Of a DNA stretch of 64,000 bases, positions 37,046-45,504 are shown piece by piece; within the stretch, counting starts at the first letter, position 1; each line of letters starts with the position of its first letter. A model generated the notes under the pieces. That model had not been told where the DNA came from and made no database searches. It saw only the letters and a list, made by a program, of their open reading frames with translations. This stretch comes from Bacteroidales bacterium UBA7569 (GTDB lineage Bacteria; Bacteroidota; Bacteroidia; Bacteroidales; Paludibacteraceae). The position numbers and the translations under genes are program-made. The stretch is from positions 1 through 64,000 of the forward strand of contig DLLF01000026.1 in the NCBI GenBank assembly GCA_002477945.1, given 5' to 3'.

Positions 37046-37272
37046 GCAAATATAAAAGGCGTTTATTGACGCTTGTTTTGGAATACTGAAATTCGGTAAA
37101 TTTCTCCAACCCAAGACAAGAAGACAATGAATGCCCGTTGATGTGTATCAGTACCGCCAGCAGGAGGTCTCAATGCATATCTGCGTGGGCATTATTCGTT
37201 TATTCTTGTTGGAAAGGTACTACCGAAACCTCAGTATTAAGAACCAGACGCAATAAGGCTTCACGCTTTTTG
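37046..37272 (+). ncRNA. ssrS: 6S RNA-like long irregular hairpin
   Basis: About 225 non-coding bases after a clear promoter fold into one rod. AATACTGA (37082-37089) pairs with TCAGTATT (37231-37238); TTCGGTA (37092-37098) with TACCGAA (37221-37227); CCAAC and ACAAGAA (37106-37122) with TTCTTGTTGG (37203-37212); AATGCCC (37130-37136) with GGGCATT (37187-37193); and GATGTGTA (37139-37146) with TGCATATC (37174-37181). Internal loops separate the blocks. This is the shape of 6S RNA, which binds RNA polymerase; a Bacteroidales form is established in the literature. A T-run at 37266-37272 may mark the 3' end. Exact ends are inferred. Confidence 0.65.
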
Positions 37273-37332
37273 TATGCATGTTTTCAACAGAAAACGAACA
37301 AACACTGTATCAATCAACAAAGACTAAACGAC

Positions 37333-37902
37333 ATGAAACGTAATCGTTTATCCGTAGGGGGTATACTCTTTTTCACCCCCTTACTCACGCTGCTCGTCAT
37401 GAGCATTGTTCTGCTTCATTTACACCTGTTCACAACACAAACCATCATTATGCAATTTTGGTGCGGGTTTATAGGATTTGCTGTGGCTGTGGCATCAATC
37501 GTTCTTTTTGCTGTCAACCGCAGAAAACAACACAAACAGAAACCAAACTATGACTTTTCAAACACCCATAAATTCGATCTTCTCAAAGCACAATTCACCC
37601 AATATATTCTTTTCTACGGAGGAGACGACAGACAGAAACTGATTCATGAACTGAATGCACAATTCGATGAAATCAATCGGACCATAACGTCAATTGATTC
37701 TATAGTCTGCAAAGATGACATCCTTTGCAGGGCTGGAAAAATTCTCTACAACACATCTAACGCAGACGAAGCCTACAACAAAATAACGCAACAACTGCAA
37801 TCCTCAACCGATTGCGGGATTGTCAGGAAACTATCCGAAACTCTTCTCCATTGCTCCGATATGCTCAAACAAACTTGCAAAAACAGAATCAACCGGCAAT
37901 AA
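37333..37902 (+). CDS. Small membrane protein of unknown function
   Basis: 189 residues from the ATG at 37333 (MKRNRLSVGGILFF). Two hydrophobic segments (about 9-30 and 40-62) are followed by a basic turn and a cytoplasmic, helical tail of about 120 residues. I recognise no family. The longer frame to 37138 crosses the structured RNA and is rejected. It may be transcribed by read-through from the 6S-like RNA promoter. A strong terminator follows immediately. Confidence 0.65.
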   Translation: MKRNRLSVGGILFFTPLLTLLVMSIVLLHLHLFTTQTIIMQFWCGFIGFAVAVASIVLFAVNRRKQHKQKPNYDFSNTHKFDLLKAQFTQYILFYGGDDRQKLIHELNAQFDEINRTITSIDSIVCKDDILCRAGKILYNTSNADEAYNKITQQLQSSTDCGIVRKLSETLLHCSDMLKQTCKNRINRQ

Positions 37903-37957
37903 AAACCTCCAAAGCCTATTTTTTGGAAAGGCTTTGGAGGTTTCTTCTTATTTTTGT
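37903..37957 (+). terminator. Strong terminator
   Basis: AAACCTCCAAAGCC (37903-37916) pairs perfectly with GGCTTTGGAGGTTT (37930-37943), followed by CTTCTTATTTTTG. Confidence 0.9.
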
Positions 37958-37986
37958 CTTTGTTATTGCAAAAGACGGGAGAAAAC

Positions 37987-38130
37987 TTATGCTTGCAAAA
38001 TGGCTTCTTCGTCAGTCTGTTGGCGGTATTCTGTCACTCTGTTCCGCAAACGGATAAGCGGTACGGTCATACTCTGTTCTGCTTGCCTCCCCGTTGGGGT
38101 ATAGGTCTTTCCGTTGCGCAATATCAACAC
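37987..38130 (-). CDS. Possible 47-residue protein
   Basis: Open frame from a GTG at 38130 that begins 13 bases after the stop of the Cys-rich gene on the same strand. Its peptide (opening ILRNGKTYTPTGRQAEQS) looks more protein-like than the overlapping frames. Its start resembles the short NGK-Y-x-x-x-G turn seen at the C-termini of secreted Bacteroidales proteins, including the endonuclease two genes upstream. It could be a real small protein or a displaced gene end. No family recognised. Confidence 0.35.
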   Translation of the reverse strand: MLILRNGKTYTPTGRQAEQSMTVPLIRLRNRVTEYRQQTDEEAILQA

Positions 38131-38143
38131 TTACGCAAATTAT

Positions 38144-38326
38144 TCACATCTCACAGGCTATCTTCTGCAGACATTTCCGGCAAATGCAATCCTCATAATG
38201 CGTCCTCAAGTATTCTTTTGCCGTTTGGGACAGTTCTATTCCTGCACACTGGCAAAAGACACCGTGCGTGCATACAAAAGTGCCGCCGCATATAGGACAG
38301 TTCTTGTTCTCGCCCTTCGTCGGCAT
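38144..38326 (-). CDS. Cysteine-rich CWC-type small protein
   Basis: 60 residues with ten Cys: CPICGGTFVC near the N-terminus, then CQC, and CICRKC near the C-terminus. Spacing fits the Cys-rich CWC family, in which the central motif is usually Cys-Trp-Cys; here it is Cys-Gln-Cys. Probably a small zinc-binding protein of unknown role. It starts 4 bases after the endonuclease stop, so the two are co-transcribed. Confidence 0.75.
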   Translation of the reverse strand: MPTKGENKNCPICGGTFVCTHGVFCQCAGIELSQTAKEYLRTHYEDCICRKCLQKIACEM

Positions 38327-38330
38327 AATG

Positions 38331-39407
38331 CTATTGAAGTCGGATACCCAAAATCGAATACATCACACCCTCATACACGATGACAATCTGTCCATTGTGA
38401 AGTATCTTCTGTGGGACATTCAGATTCTCCGCTGAAATCGTTGTTTCTTCCACATTTGCTGGCACACAATCGCAACCGCCTTTTTCCGAATCAGGAAGAT
38501 TCAGGTAGTCTTCGTCGTAGGTATTTTTCAGTTTAGACAGTGTAACCGTTTCTCCTTTTCTATTTCCCCATATATACTCCGCGAGGCATGGGTATTCGAT
38601 AAACGGATTACGGTTGTGCTGGAAGTTGCTCACCGCGTCCATACGTTTCAGTTCTTTCTCGGACACAGGGTCTTGCCGGTGCCAAGCGAGCAGCACCTCC
38701 ACCTCCCATGGTTGGAACTCCAGATAATTGTCGTTCTGCATAGCATAGCGTGAACCCACGTCTTTGTTTTCAATATACCAACCATTGTACTTATTACATA
38801 CCTCATCTATGTTGCCATTGATGTCCCGTCCATAGCATGTAGCCATATAGAAATAGGCACGTGCAAAGTCACCCTTGTATTCGTCTTTCGGTTCGAACAC
38901 CCAGAAATCCACGTTCAGCGAGTCATGGTGTATCTTTCCCACGCGCAAGGAGCCTGTCTTGGATTGGTCTTTGATATTCTTAACCGGTACACCGAGCGGA
39001 TAGTTGCTGCGCGAAGAGTTGGCAGTGCTGTTGGAGGGGTTGAGGTGGTAGCAGTCTTTGTAGGCATCATTCTCTGCTCTTCCCCACCAAGACTTGGCGA
39101 AACTATGCTCTATGTTGCAGCCGCTTGCCTTATCACCCGGGTTATTGAGTTTCTTCCAGTCGTCGCAGTACATATCCATGCAGTAGCCTTCCTCATTGCG
39201 GTCAGCGTAGAAGAACACCTCCCATGTACGTCCTTTTCCGCTGCCATAAGGTATAACCGTATGGGGTCGGATAATGGCTTTGAGAGTGGCTTTCAGTTCG
39301 GCATCATGTGTGCCTTCGATGCGGTCGTAGTAACCTTGGGGCATAGTCTCTGCCAGAGCCGCTGCAGAACAGAAAGAAATAAACAGACAAAAGTAAAATC
39401 GTTTCAT
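38331..39407 (-). CDS. Secreted endonuclease I
   Basis: 358 residues. A signal peptide (about 1-19, ending ALAE) precedes an Endonuclease I domain (about 25-290) with the His-Me finger motif NIEHSFAKSWWG near residue 98 and the following HLNPSNSTANSSRSN block that carries the metal-binding Asn/His. It would cut extracellular or periplasmic DNA non-specifically. The C-terminus (residues about 330-358, with LHNGQIVIVYEGVMYSILG) resembles the short sorting-domain ends of Bacteroidales secreted proteins, suggesting type IX export; this is inference. Confidence 0.9.
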   Translation of the reverse strand: MKRFYFCLFISFCSAAALAETMPQGYYDRIEGTHDAELKATLKAIIRPHTVIPYGSGKGRTWEVFFYADRNEEGYCMDMYCDDWKKLNNPGDKASGCNIEHSFAKSWWGRAENDAYKDCYHLNPSNSTANSSRSNYPLGVPVKNIKDQSKTGSLRVGKIHHDSLNVDFWVFEPKDEYKGDFARAYFYMATCYGRDINGNIDEVCNKYNGWYIENKDVGSRYAMQNDNYLEFQPWEVEVLLAWHRQDPVSEKELKRMDAVSNFQHNRNPFIEYPCLAEYIWGNRKGETVTLSKLKNTYDEDYLNLPDSEKGGCDCVPANVEETTISAENLNVPQKILHNGQIVIVYEGVMYSILGIRLQ

Positions 39408-39429
39408 GGCATATAATCATTATTTATGT

Positions 39430-39530
39430 TCCGGTATCTGCGAAAACCGGATGCTTCATTTTTCAAGTCTTTCCCATGCTGCATACGTTTTCCGATTGCA
39501 AATATAGCAAAAATTACTGGCACAAGACAA
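39430..39530 (-). promoter_or_regulatory. Promoter and leader hairpin of the endonuclease gene
   Basis: Minus strand TTG (complement of 39528-39530) and TATATTTG (complement of 39499-39506), 21 bases apart. The leader of about 85 bases contains a hairpin TCCGGT/ACCGGA (39430-39435 and 39446-39451) ending 23 bases before the ATG, which might influence translation. Confidence 0.6.
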
Positions 39531-39666
39531 TAGTCCTGCAAAAAATCCTGTAAACAAATAAAAAATACCTTTTCATCCGGCATTTTCTGACATGGAACAC
39601 ACTTCTCAGAACATATCGGGCAACTTTATTCGGGGGTAAAGGTACTTCTCACATACTTTTTACCAA

Positions 39667-39830
39667 CGACCCCTCAAGCCGACCTCAACGACCCCTCAAC
39701 GACCCCTGAAACGCCCTTCCTCAAATTTTCTATTCAACTAATTCGCCCTATTCGTCCCATTCCATTATAACCCAAAGCACCACTCCACAAAACTTCTCGA
39801 ACAACCACAATGTCCATATTACCCGGAAAA
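39667..39830 (+). repeat. Composite intergenic repeat, copy E
   Basis: Iterons CGACCCCTCAAGC / CGACCTCAA / CGACCCCTCAA / CGACCCCTGAAA (39667-39711), four 9-bp units (39729-39764) ending at TTATAACCCAAAG, and a CTTCTCGAACAAC module (39792-39804). Lies between the divergent endonuclease and phosphoethanolamine-transferase-like genes. The rest of 39531-39896 shows no gene. Confidence 0.75.
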
Positions 39831-39896
39831 ACCTTCCTTCCGCATATAAACTTTTCAACTTTATGAACTCCGCAAAATAGATCCCAGCCATTTTCA

Positions 39897-39928
39897 TTTG
39901 CCACACTGGAGAATAAATCGTACTTTCG
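39897..39928 (+). promoter_or_regulatory. Promoter of the phosphoethanolamine-transferase-like gene
   Basis: TTTG at 39897-39900 and TACTTTCG at 39921-39928, 20 bases apart; leader of about 33 bases to the ATG at 39967. Confidence 0.75.
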
Positions 39929-39966
39929 CAGAAATTATTGTCACTAACTCTTCATAATAATATCGT

Positions 39967-41520
39967 ATGCAAACTGCCGTTCGTAATCAACTCCGCTACA
40001 TCCTTTGGGTTACACTTTGCACTCTGTGGATTGCTGTCACTGCCGTTGTTCCCGATTTTGCCGATAATCCGATAGACGATTTTCGTACAGGTTTCTCTGT
40101 TGTTTGCTACGTTTTGGCTTGTAGCGGAGTATCCTTCCTGTTGTTTTATGCCGTTGGAATCAGTCGCCGGGTGTGTGCCGTATTTCTTCCCATCTACGGA
40201 TTGCTCGGGGCTGCAGTTTCCTACTATCGTATATGCTACAAAGTAACCGTCACTCCCGTCATCGTGGAATGTATGTTCAATACCAATCCGGAGACGGTGA
40301 GAGGTGTTGTATCTTGGCAATTGTTGTTGTGGATTATATGCAACCTCTGCCTGTCCGTTGTTTTTCTTGTATGGAGATGGAAAAGAATATCCCCGCTGTC
40401 TCACGCACCATGGCAAGCCGTTGTTTCCGTTTTGTGCCTTTCCATATATTGCGTCTCTCCGATGCTCCACAGAAGTCTCAGTCAGCGCTTCCCTCTGAAT
40501 ATAGTACATAGCTTGCGTGAATACAGTGTTGTACAAGCCAAACGGCATACACCGCGAACCATTCCTGAAATACTTTCTGTCACAGAAAACGGAATGCAGA
40601 CCGATAGTCTTGATATCGTTGTCGTGATAGGAGAATCCGTGCGTGCGGATCATTTGCAACTGAATGGATATGCACGTAAAACGAATCCTTGTCTCTCACA
40701 GCGGAAAAATGTGGTTTCTCTTCCGCATATCCGAACGTTATATACGCATACTGCCGCCTCCGTACCGGTACTTCTCACGCGTGCCGACAGTCTGAATCCT
40801 GACTATCAATACACCGAAACAAGTTTTGTTTCGGTATTTAAGCAAGCAGGATTCTATGCTGCTTGGATAACCAATCAGGATATGAATGAAACCTTTGCTA
40901 CGTTCCCTGCCGAGTGTGATACCACAATCTATCCGAATTTGGGGAAATCCGTGTACGTATATTCCGGTTGGTACGACGAAAAACTATTGCCGCCCACTCG
41001 GGAAATCATGGCTCTGAAGCACTCAAAAAAACTCTTCATTCTGCATGAGATTGGAAGTCATTGGTACTACAACAGTCATGTGCCTGAACAAAATTGGTAT
41101 TTCACCCCTGTCACCACAAACCGGATTGTTGCCAACAACACCATCGAACAGATTGTTAATTCCTACGATAACACCATCCGCTACACCGACCAAGTATTGG
41201 ATTCTTTGGTAACATTGTTCTCTTGCCGAAAAGCAATCATTTTCTATCTCTCCGATCACGGTGAATCGCTGGGCGAAAATGGCAGTTTTTTTCATGCAGG
41301 CGATGCCGAACCTATGCATAGTTGCGGTGCCGTGGTATGGTATTCCGATTTGTATAAAGAATCCTATCCAGAGAAAATTGCAGCATTGGAATCAAATAAG
41401 AACAATGCTTATCTCACGGATTATCTGTTCCATTCCGTGCTTTCTGCTGCAGGTTTGCGGGTCAAAGACTACAAGCAATCTTTAGACATCCTCACCTCTT
41501 GCCGTAACGAAGAAAAATAA
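39967..41520 (+). CDS. Phosphoethanolamine transferase-like sulfatase-fold protein
   Basis: 517 residues: five hydrophobic segments in the first 165 residues, then a periplasmic alkaline-phosphatase/sulfatase-type domain. Conserved pieces include VVVIGESVRADHLQLNGY (metal site), THTAASVP (the Thr that would be the phospho-acceptor nucleophile), HEIGSHWYY and YLSDHGESLGE. These match the EptA/CptA class, which adds phosphoethanolamine to lipid A or other envelope glycans and can affect polymyxin resistance. The acceptor here is unknown. Confidence 0.87.
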   Translation: MQTAVRNQLRYILWVTLCTLWIAVTAVVPDFADNPIDDFRTGFSVVCYVLACSGVSFLLFYAVGISRRVCAVFLPIYGLLGAAVSYYRICYKVTVTPVIVECMFNTNPETVRGVVSWQLLLWIICNLCLSVVFLVWRWKRISPLSHAPWQAVVSVLCLSIYCVSPMLHRSLSQRFPLNIVHSLREYSVVQAKRHTPRTIPEILSVTENGMQTDSLDIVVVIGESVRADHLQLNGYARKTNPCLSQRKNVVSLPHIRTLYTHTAASVPVLLTRADSLNPDYQYTETSFVSVFKQAGFYAAWITNQDMNETFATFPAECDTTIYPNLGKSVYVYSGWYDEKLLPPTREIMALKHSKKLFILHEIGSHWYYNSHVPEQNWYFTPVTTNRIVANNTIEQIVNSYDNTIRYTDQVLDSLVTLFSCRKAIIFYLSDHGESLGENGSFFHAGDAEPMHSCGAVVWYSDLYKESYPEKIAALESNKNNAYLTDYLFHSVLSAAGLRVKDYKQSLDILTSCRNEEK

Positions 41521-41529
41521 TTACCTTTG
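41499..41529 (+). promoter_or_regulatory. Promoter of the DUF4831 operon
   Basis: TTG at 41499-41501 and TACCTTTG at 41522-41529, 20 bases apart, overlapping the end of the upstream gene; the first ATG is 21 bases further on, at 41551. Confidence 0.75.
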
Positions 41530-41550
41530 CCATCAAAACAACGATGTCTT

Positions 41551-42606
41551 ATGAAGAAAAACTGCCTGTTGCTTTCCTTGGCTCTGATGTGTTCCACTGT
41601 CTCTTTTGGACAAGTGATTCGTGAAGCGGAAACTTCTCTTGTTTACTATATGCCCTACACCACCCTTGTGTTCGACATCGAATACGAAGAGATTACAGAG
41701 CAGAAAGGACCATTGTACCAATACTCCGAACGCTATCTCCGAACCGCCGACATTGTGAAAGAAGACCGGACTTTCTATCGTCTCACCGGCATTCACGTTC
41801 GTCCCGTCACCTCTGCCGACACAACGCGCGCCTTTGTGGTTCCCTTCAACGAAAAATACCCCTCATGCTCTTTGCTTTCGCTCAACAAAAAAGGTATTCT
41901 GCTCGGAGTGAACAGCAACAACCGGCATAACGGACAGCCGAAAAAGACGGTGTCCCAAACAGAAACAGAACAGACACAGATAACCAAATCCTCACGTCCT
42001 GTTCCTCTTTTGGAAGAACAGTTGATTGCCAACTCCACAGCCAAGATGGCGGAAAATACGGCAAAACAAATCTATCGCCTCCGTGAGAGCCGTTTGAATC
42101 TGCTTTCCGGCGATGTGGAGCATCTCCCTGGTGATGGTTTGTCCATACAGTTGGTTCTGGATGAAATGAATGTACAGGAAGATGCACTGACGCGTCTGTT
42201 TGTCGGACAACGTTCCGTTACGAAATGTCACAAAAGCATACGTTTTGTCCCTACCGCTGCAATGGAAGATGACGTACTGTTCCGTTTCTCTCTGTTCAGC
42301 GGAGTGGTCGCCAAAGACGATATGAGTGGCAATCCCTATTACCTCACACTCGTCAAATACCTGCCTTCTTATGCTCCTCCCGCAAAAGGAGACGAAAAAC
42401 TGCAAGCCGCCAAATCACCTGTTTGCTACAATATCCCTGGAAAGGCACATATAACGCTCACCGATGGCGAACGGATCTGGGTGGATACTACCATCGACAT
42501 TGCACAATGGGGCATTGCGGTAGCACTCCCCTATTCTCTCTTCAAAAATGACACACAAGTGGAATTCTATCCCGCTACGGGAGAAATAAAATCAATCCGG
42601 AAATGA
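41551..42606 (+). CDS. DUF4831 exported protein
   Basis: 351 residues; signal peptide about 1-20 (ending SFGQ). Family features: the YYMPYTTLVFDIEYEEI strand near residue 30 and the GPLYQYSERYL segment. DUF4831 proteins are envelope proteins of Bacteroidales without known function. The start at 41551 follows the promoter; the longer frame from 41527 begins within the -7 box. Its stop overlaps the next start by four bases (ATGA), indicating translational coupling. Confidence 0.85.
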   Translation: MKKNCLLLSLALMCSTVSFGQVIREAETSLVYYMPYTTLVFDIEYEEITEQKGPLYQYSERYLRTADIVKEDRTFYRLTGIHVRPVTSADTTRAFVVPFNEKYPSCSLLSLNKKGILLGVNSNNRHNGQPKKTVSQTETEQTQITKSSRPVPLLEEQLIANSTAKMAENTAKQIYRLRESRLNLLSGDVEHLPGDGLSIQLVLDEMNVQEDALTRLFVGQRSVTKCHKSIRFVPTAAMEDDVLFRFSLFSGVVAKDDMSGNPYYLTLVKYLPSYAPPAKGDEKLQAAKSPVCYNIPGKAHITLTDGERIWVDTTIDIAQWGIAVALPYSLFKNDTQVEFYPATGEIKSIRK

Positions 42607-43523
42607 CACGCAAAATCACTTTTATGCTTGCAGCAAGCCTACTCCTTGCTCTCTCATCCATATATGCACAAGAACTGCAATGCCAAGTAACAGTCAATTC
42701 CGACCAGATAGGAGGTTCTAATAAAAGCATCTTCAACACACTGCAAACGTCCATTACGGAGTTCGTCAACACCACCCGATGGACAGACATGGCCTTTACC
42801 GAACGTGAACGCATCGAATGTAGTATGCTGATTGTGGTTCAAAGCGTTTCCGACAATCTTTTCACGGCGGAATTGCAAGTCCAGTCACGGCGACCGGTGT
42901 TCGGTACGTCCTACATAACCCCGCTGCTAAACTTCAAAGACAACTACTTCAATTTCACCTACCAGGAATACGACCGTTTGGAATACCAACCCAATAGCAT
43001 CACTGGTAATCTTACGGCAATGTTGGCATACTACTGCTATTTGATTATCGGACACGATATGGATAGTTTTTCTCGGTTAGGTGGCACGCCTTATTTCCAA
43101 CAATGTGAAAACATCGTCAGTATGGCACAATCGGCTTCTTTGGAGAACAGCGAACTCACAGGCTGGCAAGCCTTCGGAAACAACCGAAACCGATATGCAC
43201 TCACCAACAATCTGATGGACGAAGCCTTCCAGGCTTATCGTAATTTCTACTACGAATACCACCGTTTGGCTTTGGATCAGATGGCTACCAATGTGGCGAA
43301 TGCACGCGCCCGCATTGCGGAGGGACTTCCCGTTCTGCGCGACGCCAACCGTGCCCGCCCTGCCACCTACCTCATCAATACGTTCCTCGATGCCAAAGCC
43401 GATGAACTGGTCAATATATTCAAAAAGGGAACGCAAAGCGAAAAGGAACAGGTCTATTCCGTCCTGATGGATATTGACCCGACACGTAATAACCTTTACG
43501 AAACCATTTTGCAGAACGGATAA
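42603..43523 (+). CDS. DUF4835 exported protein (PorD-like)
   Basis: 306 residues; signal peptide about 1-22 (ending IYAQ). The whole mature protein fits DUF4835: QCQVTVNSDQIGGSNKSIF at the N-terminus, the NFNFTYQEYDRLEYQPNSI-like centre and a helical C-terminal half. Some database names connect this family with PorD of the type IX secretion system; I state that from memory and with caution. Overlaps the DUF4831 stop by four bases and is followed 4 bases later by rlmN. Confidence 0.87.
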   Translation: MTRKITFMLAASLLLALSSIYAQELQCQVTVNSDQIGGSNKSIFNTLQTSITEFVNTTRWTDMAFTERERIECSMLIVVQSVSDNLFTAELQVQSRRPVFGTSYITPLLNFKDNYFNFTYQEYDRLEYQPNSITGNLTAMLAYYCYLIIGHDMDSFSRLGGTPYFQQCENIVSMAQSASLENSELTGWQAFGNNRNRYALTNNLMDEAFQAYRNFYYEYHRLALDQMATNVANARARIAEGLPVLRDANRARPATYLINTFLDAKADELVNIFKKGTQSEKEQVYSVLMDIDPTRNNLYETILQNG

Positions 43524-43527
43524 GCCG

Positions 43528-44553
43528 ATGGAACCGTTATTAGGAAAAAACATCGAAGAGTTGCAAGCCGTTGCCCTTGCGGCGGGTTTGCCCAAGTTTG
43601 CGGGCGAACAATTGGCGGAATGGCTCTACAAAAAAAGAGTTGTTTCTTTCGATGAAATGACCAATATCTCCCTCAAAGGACGCACTGCCCTGGCTGCTCA
43701 ATATGTCGTCGGGCGATCTCATCACGTAGCAGAAGCCGTTTCTGTGGATGGCACTAAGAAATACCTTTTCCAAGCGGCAGAAAATGCCGTTGAAACCGTC
43801 TATATACCAGATGGCGAACGAGCCACTCTGTGCATTAGCACACAGGCAGGATGCAGAATGCACTGCAAATTCTGCATGACTGGAACACTCGGATTCCATG
43901 GAAACCTCTCTGCTGCAGATATTCTCAATCAGGTATTCTCTGTCCCCGACAGCCTTTCCCTTACGAACATAGTGGTTATGGGCGAAGGGGAACCATGCGA
44001 CAACATCGACAATGTCTTGCGTGCATTGCAAGTCCTTACAGAGGATTGGGGATGCGCATGGAGCCCACGTCGGATAACGGTTTCATCGGTCGGTTTCATC
44101 CCCGGACTCAAGCGGCTGCTTTCAGAATCAGATTGCCACATCGCCATCAGTCTCCACAACCCGTTCGCTTTGGAACGTGCTGAAATAATGCCGGTCGAAA
44201 AAGCCTGCCATCTCGAAGATGTTCTACAACTTTTGCAACAATACGACTTCCGGCACCAAAGACGCCTTTCTTTCGAATACATCCTGTTCAAAGACAAAAA
44301 CGACACGTTGCGCCATGCCAACCAACTCCGCCGTCTGTTGCAATCGGTTCCCTGTCTTGTCAATCTTATATGCTTCCACGCCAATCCGCAGGACACCGGC
44401 AGCACGCTACAAGGAAGTGATATACAGAAACTTGAATGGTTGCGCGACTATCTTACAGCCAACGGCATAACTGCCACCATTCGTAGATCTCGGGGAGAGG
44501 ACATTTTGGCGGCTTGCGGTATGTTGGTCAATTCCTTACAAAGCAAAGACTGA
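43528..44553 (+). CDS. rlmN: Dual-specificity 23S rRNA/tRNA adenine-C2 methyltransferase RlmN
   Basis: Radical-SAM enzyme that methylates C2 of A2503 in 23S rRNA and A37 in some tRNAs. 341 residues from the ATG at 43528. The [4Fe-4S] motif CRMHCKFC lies near residue 108, with the GEGEP motif near 152. The conserved C-terminal Cys that forms the methyl-transfer intermediate (ILAACGMLV) and the partner Cys near 118 region are present. Overlaps the next gene's start by one base (TGATG). Confidence 0.94.
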   Translation: MEPLLGKNIEELQAVALAAGLPKFAGEQLAEWLYKKRVVSFDEMTNISLKGRTALAAQYVVGRSHHVAEAVSVDGTKKYLFQAAENAVETVYIPDGERATLCISTQAGCRMHCKFCMTGTLGFHGNLSAADILNQVFSVPDSLSLTNIVVMGEGEPCDNIDNVLRALQVLTEDWGCAWSPRRITVSSVGFIPGLKRLLSESDCHIAISLHNPFALERAEIMPVEKACHLEDVLQLLQQYDFRHQRRLSFEYILFKDKNDTLRHANQLRRLLQSVPCLVNLICFHANPQDTGSTLQGSDIQKLEWLRDYLTANGITATIRRSRGEDILAACGMLVNSLQSKD

Positions 44554-45491
44554 TGAAGTTCGTTTCTTTGGTCTTGTGGCTGTCGTTGTGTTCCGTTGCG
44601 TTGGTTGCACAAACGCAAGTACAGATTATCAACTACAACGTCGAGAATCTCTTCTTCCCATACGACGATACGGACTCCATTTCCCCTGACAAAGAATTTA
44701 CGCCCGAAGGCAATCGCCGTTGGACGTATGGACGCTACAAAGACAAATTAGCCCGCATAGGACAAGTCGTGGCAAACATAGGCGGATGGAATACACCTGC
44801 CATCATCGGCTTGGAGGAGGTCGAAAATGAACAGTGTTTGCTCGATCTGTGCAAATTCGGAGTCCTGCGCAACTACAGGTACCAATACTTGCATCGCGAT
44901 TCCAAAGACGTACGGGGTATTGATTGTGCTTTGCTCTATCATCCCAAGCAATTCCGGTTGCTTCACCATGTCTTCATATCGATTCCTGTTGAAGGACGTC
45001 CCACCCGCGACATCATCTATGCTTCAGGGTTGTTGCATGGCGGAGACACCTTGCATGTATTCCTTTGCCACTTCCCCTCCCGACGAGGAACAGGGGATAC
45101 CGACAGCCGGAGAATGGTGGCTCGGAATACCCTACAGATCCGGTTAGACTCGCTTCTTCGACAGAATTCCATGTCCAAAATCGTGGTCATGGGCGACTTC
45201 AATGAAGCCCCTTCCGAACAATTCAGTCCTCTGCACAACCTCATGTCCAACTTTGAAGACCATGGAAAGGGCACCTACAAATGGCATGGAGTATGGAGTT
45301 GCCTCGACCATTTCTATGTCACTCCCAATCTGCTCCCTTACGTACATACTGAAATCTATTGCCCCGATTGGCTCTTGGAAGATGATTTGCAATATCTTGG
45401 CAAGAAGCCTTTCCGAACATACCAAGGGTACAGATATGCAGGAGGCTATTCCGACCATCTGCCCGTATGGATGGCTATAACCTTGCCTTAA
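44553..45491 (+). CDS. Secreted endonuclease/exonuclease/phosphatase family protein
   Basis: 312 residues from the ATG at 44553; signal peptide about 1-19 (ending LVAQT). The EEP fold is supported by IINYNVENLF (metal Asn), IGLEEVENE (metal Glu), VMGDFNEAPS (Asp/Asn) and GYSDHLPVWM (catalytic Asp-His). Substrate may be nucleic acid, nucleotide or phospholipid; it cannot be told from sequence. Part of the 41.5-47.0 kb operon. Confidence 0.88.
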   Translation: MKFVSLVLWLSLCSVALVAQTQVQIINYNVENLFFPYDDTDSISPDKEFTPEGNRRWTYGRYKDKLARIGQVVANIGGWNTPAIIGLEEVENEQCLLDLCKFGVLRNYRYQYLHRDSKDVRGIDCALLYHPKQFRLLHHVFISIPVEGRPTRDIIYASGLLHGGDTLHVFLCHFPSRRGTGDTDSRRMVARNTLQIRLDSLLRQNSMSKIVVMGDFNEAPSEQFSPLHNLMSNFEDHGKGTYKWHGVWSCLDHFYVTPNLLPYVHTEIYCPDWLLEDDLQYLGKKPFRTYQGYRYAGGYSDHLPVWMAITLP

Positions 45492-45504
45492 TGATACAGC
45501 CGAT

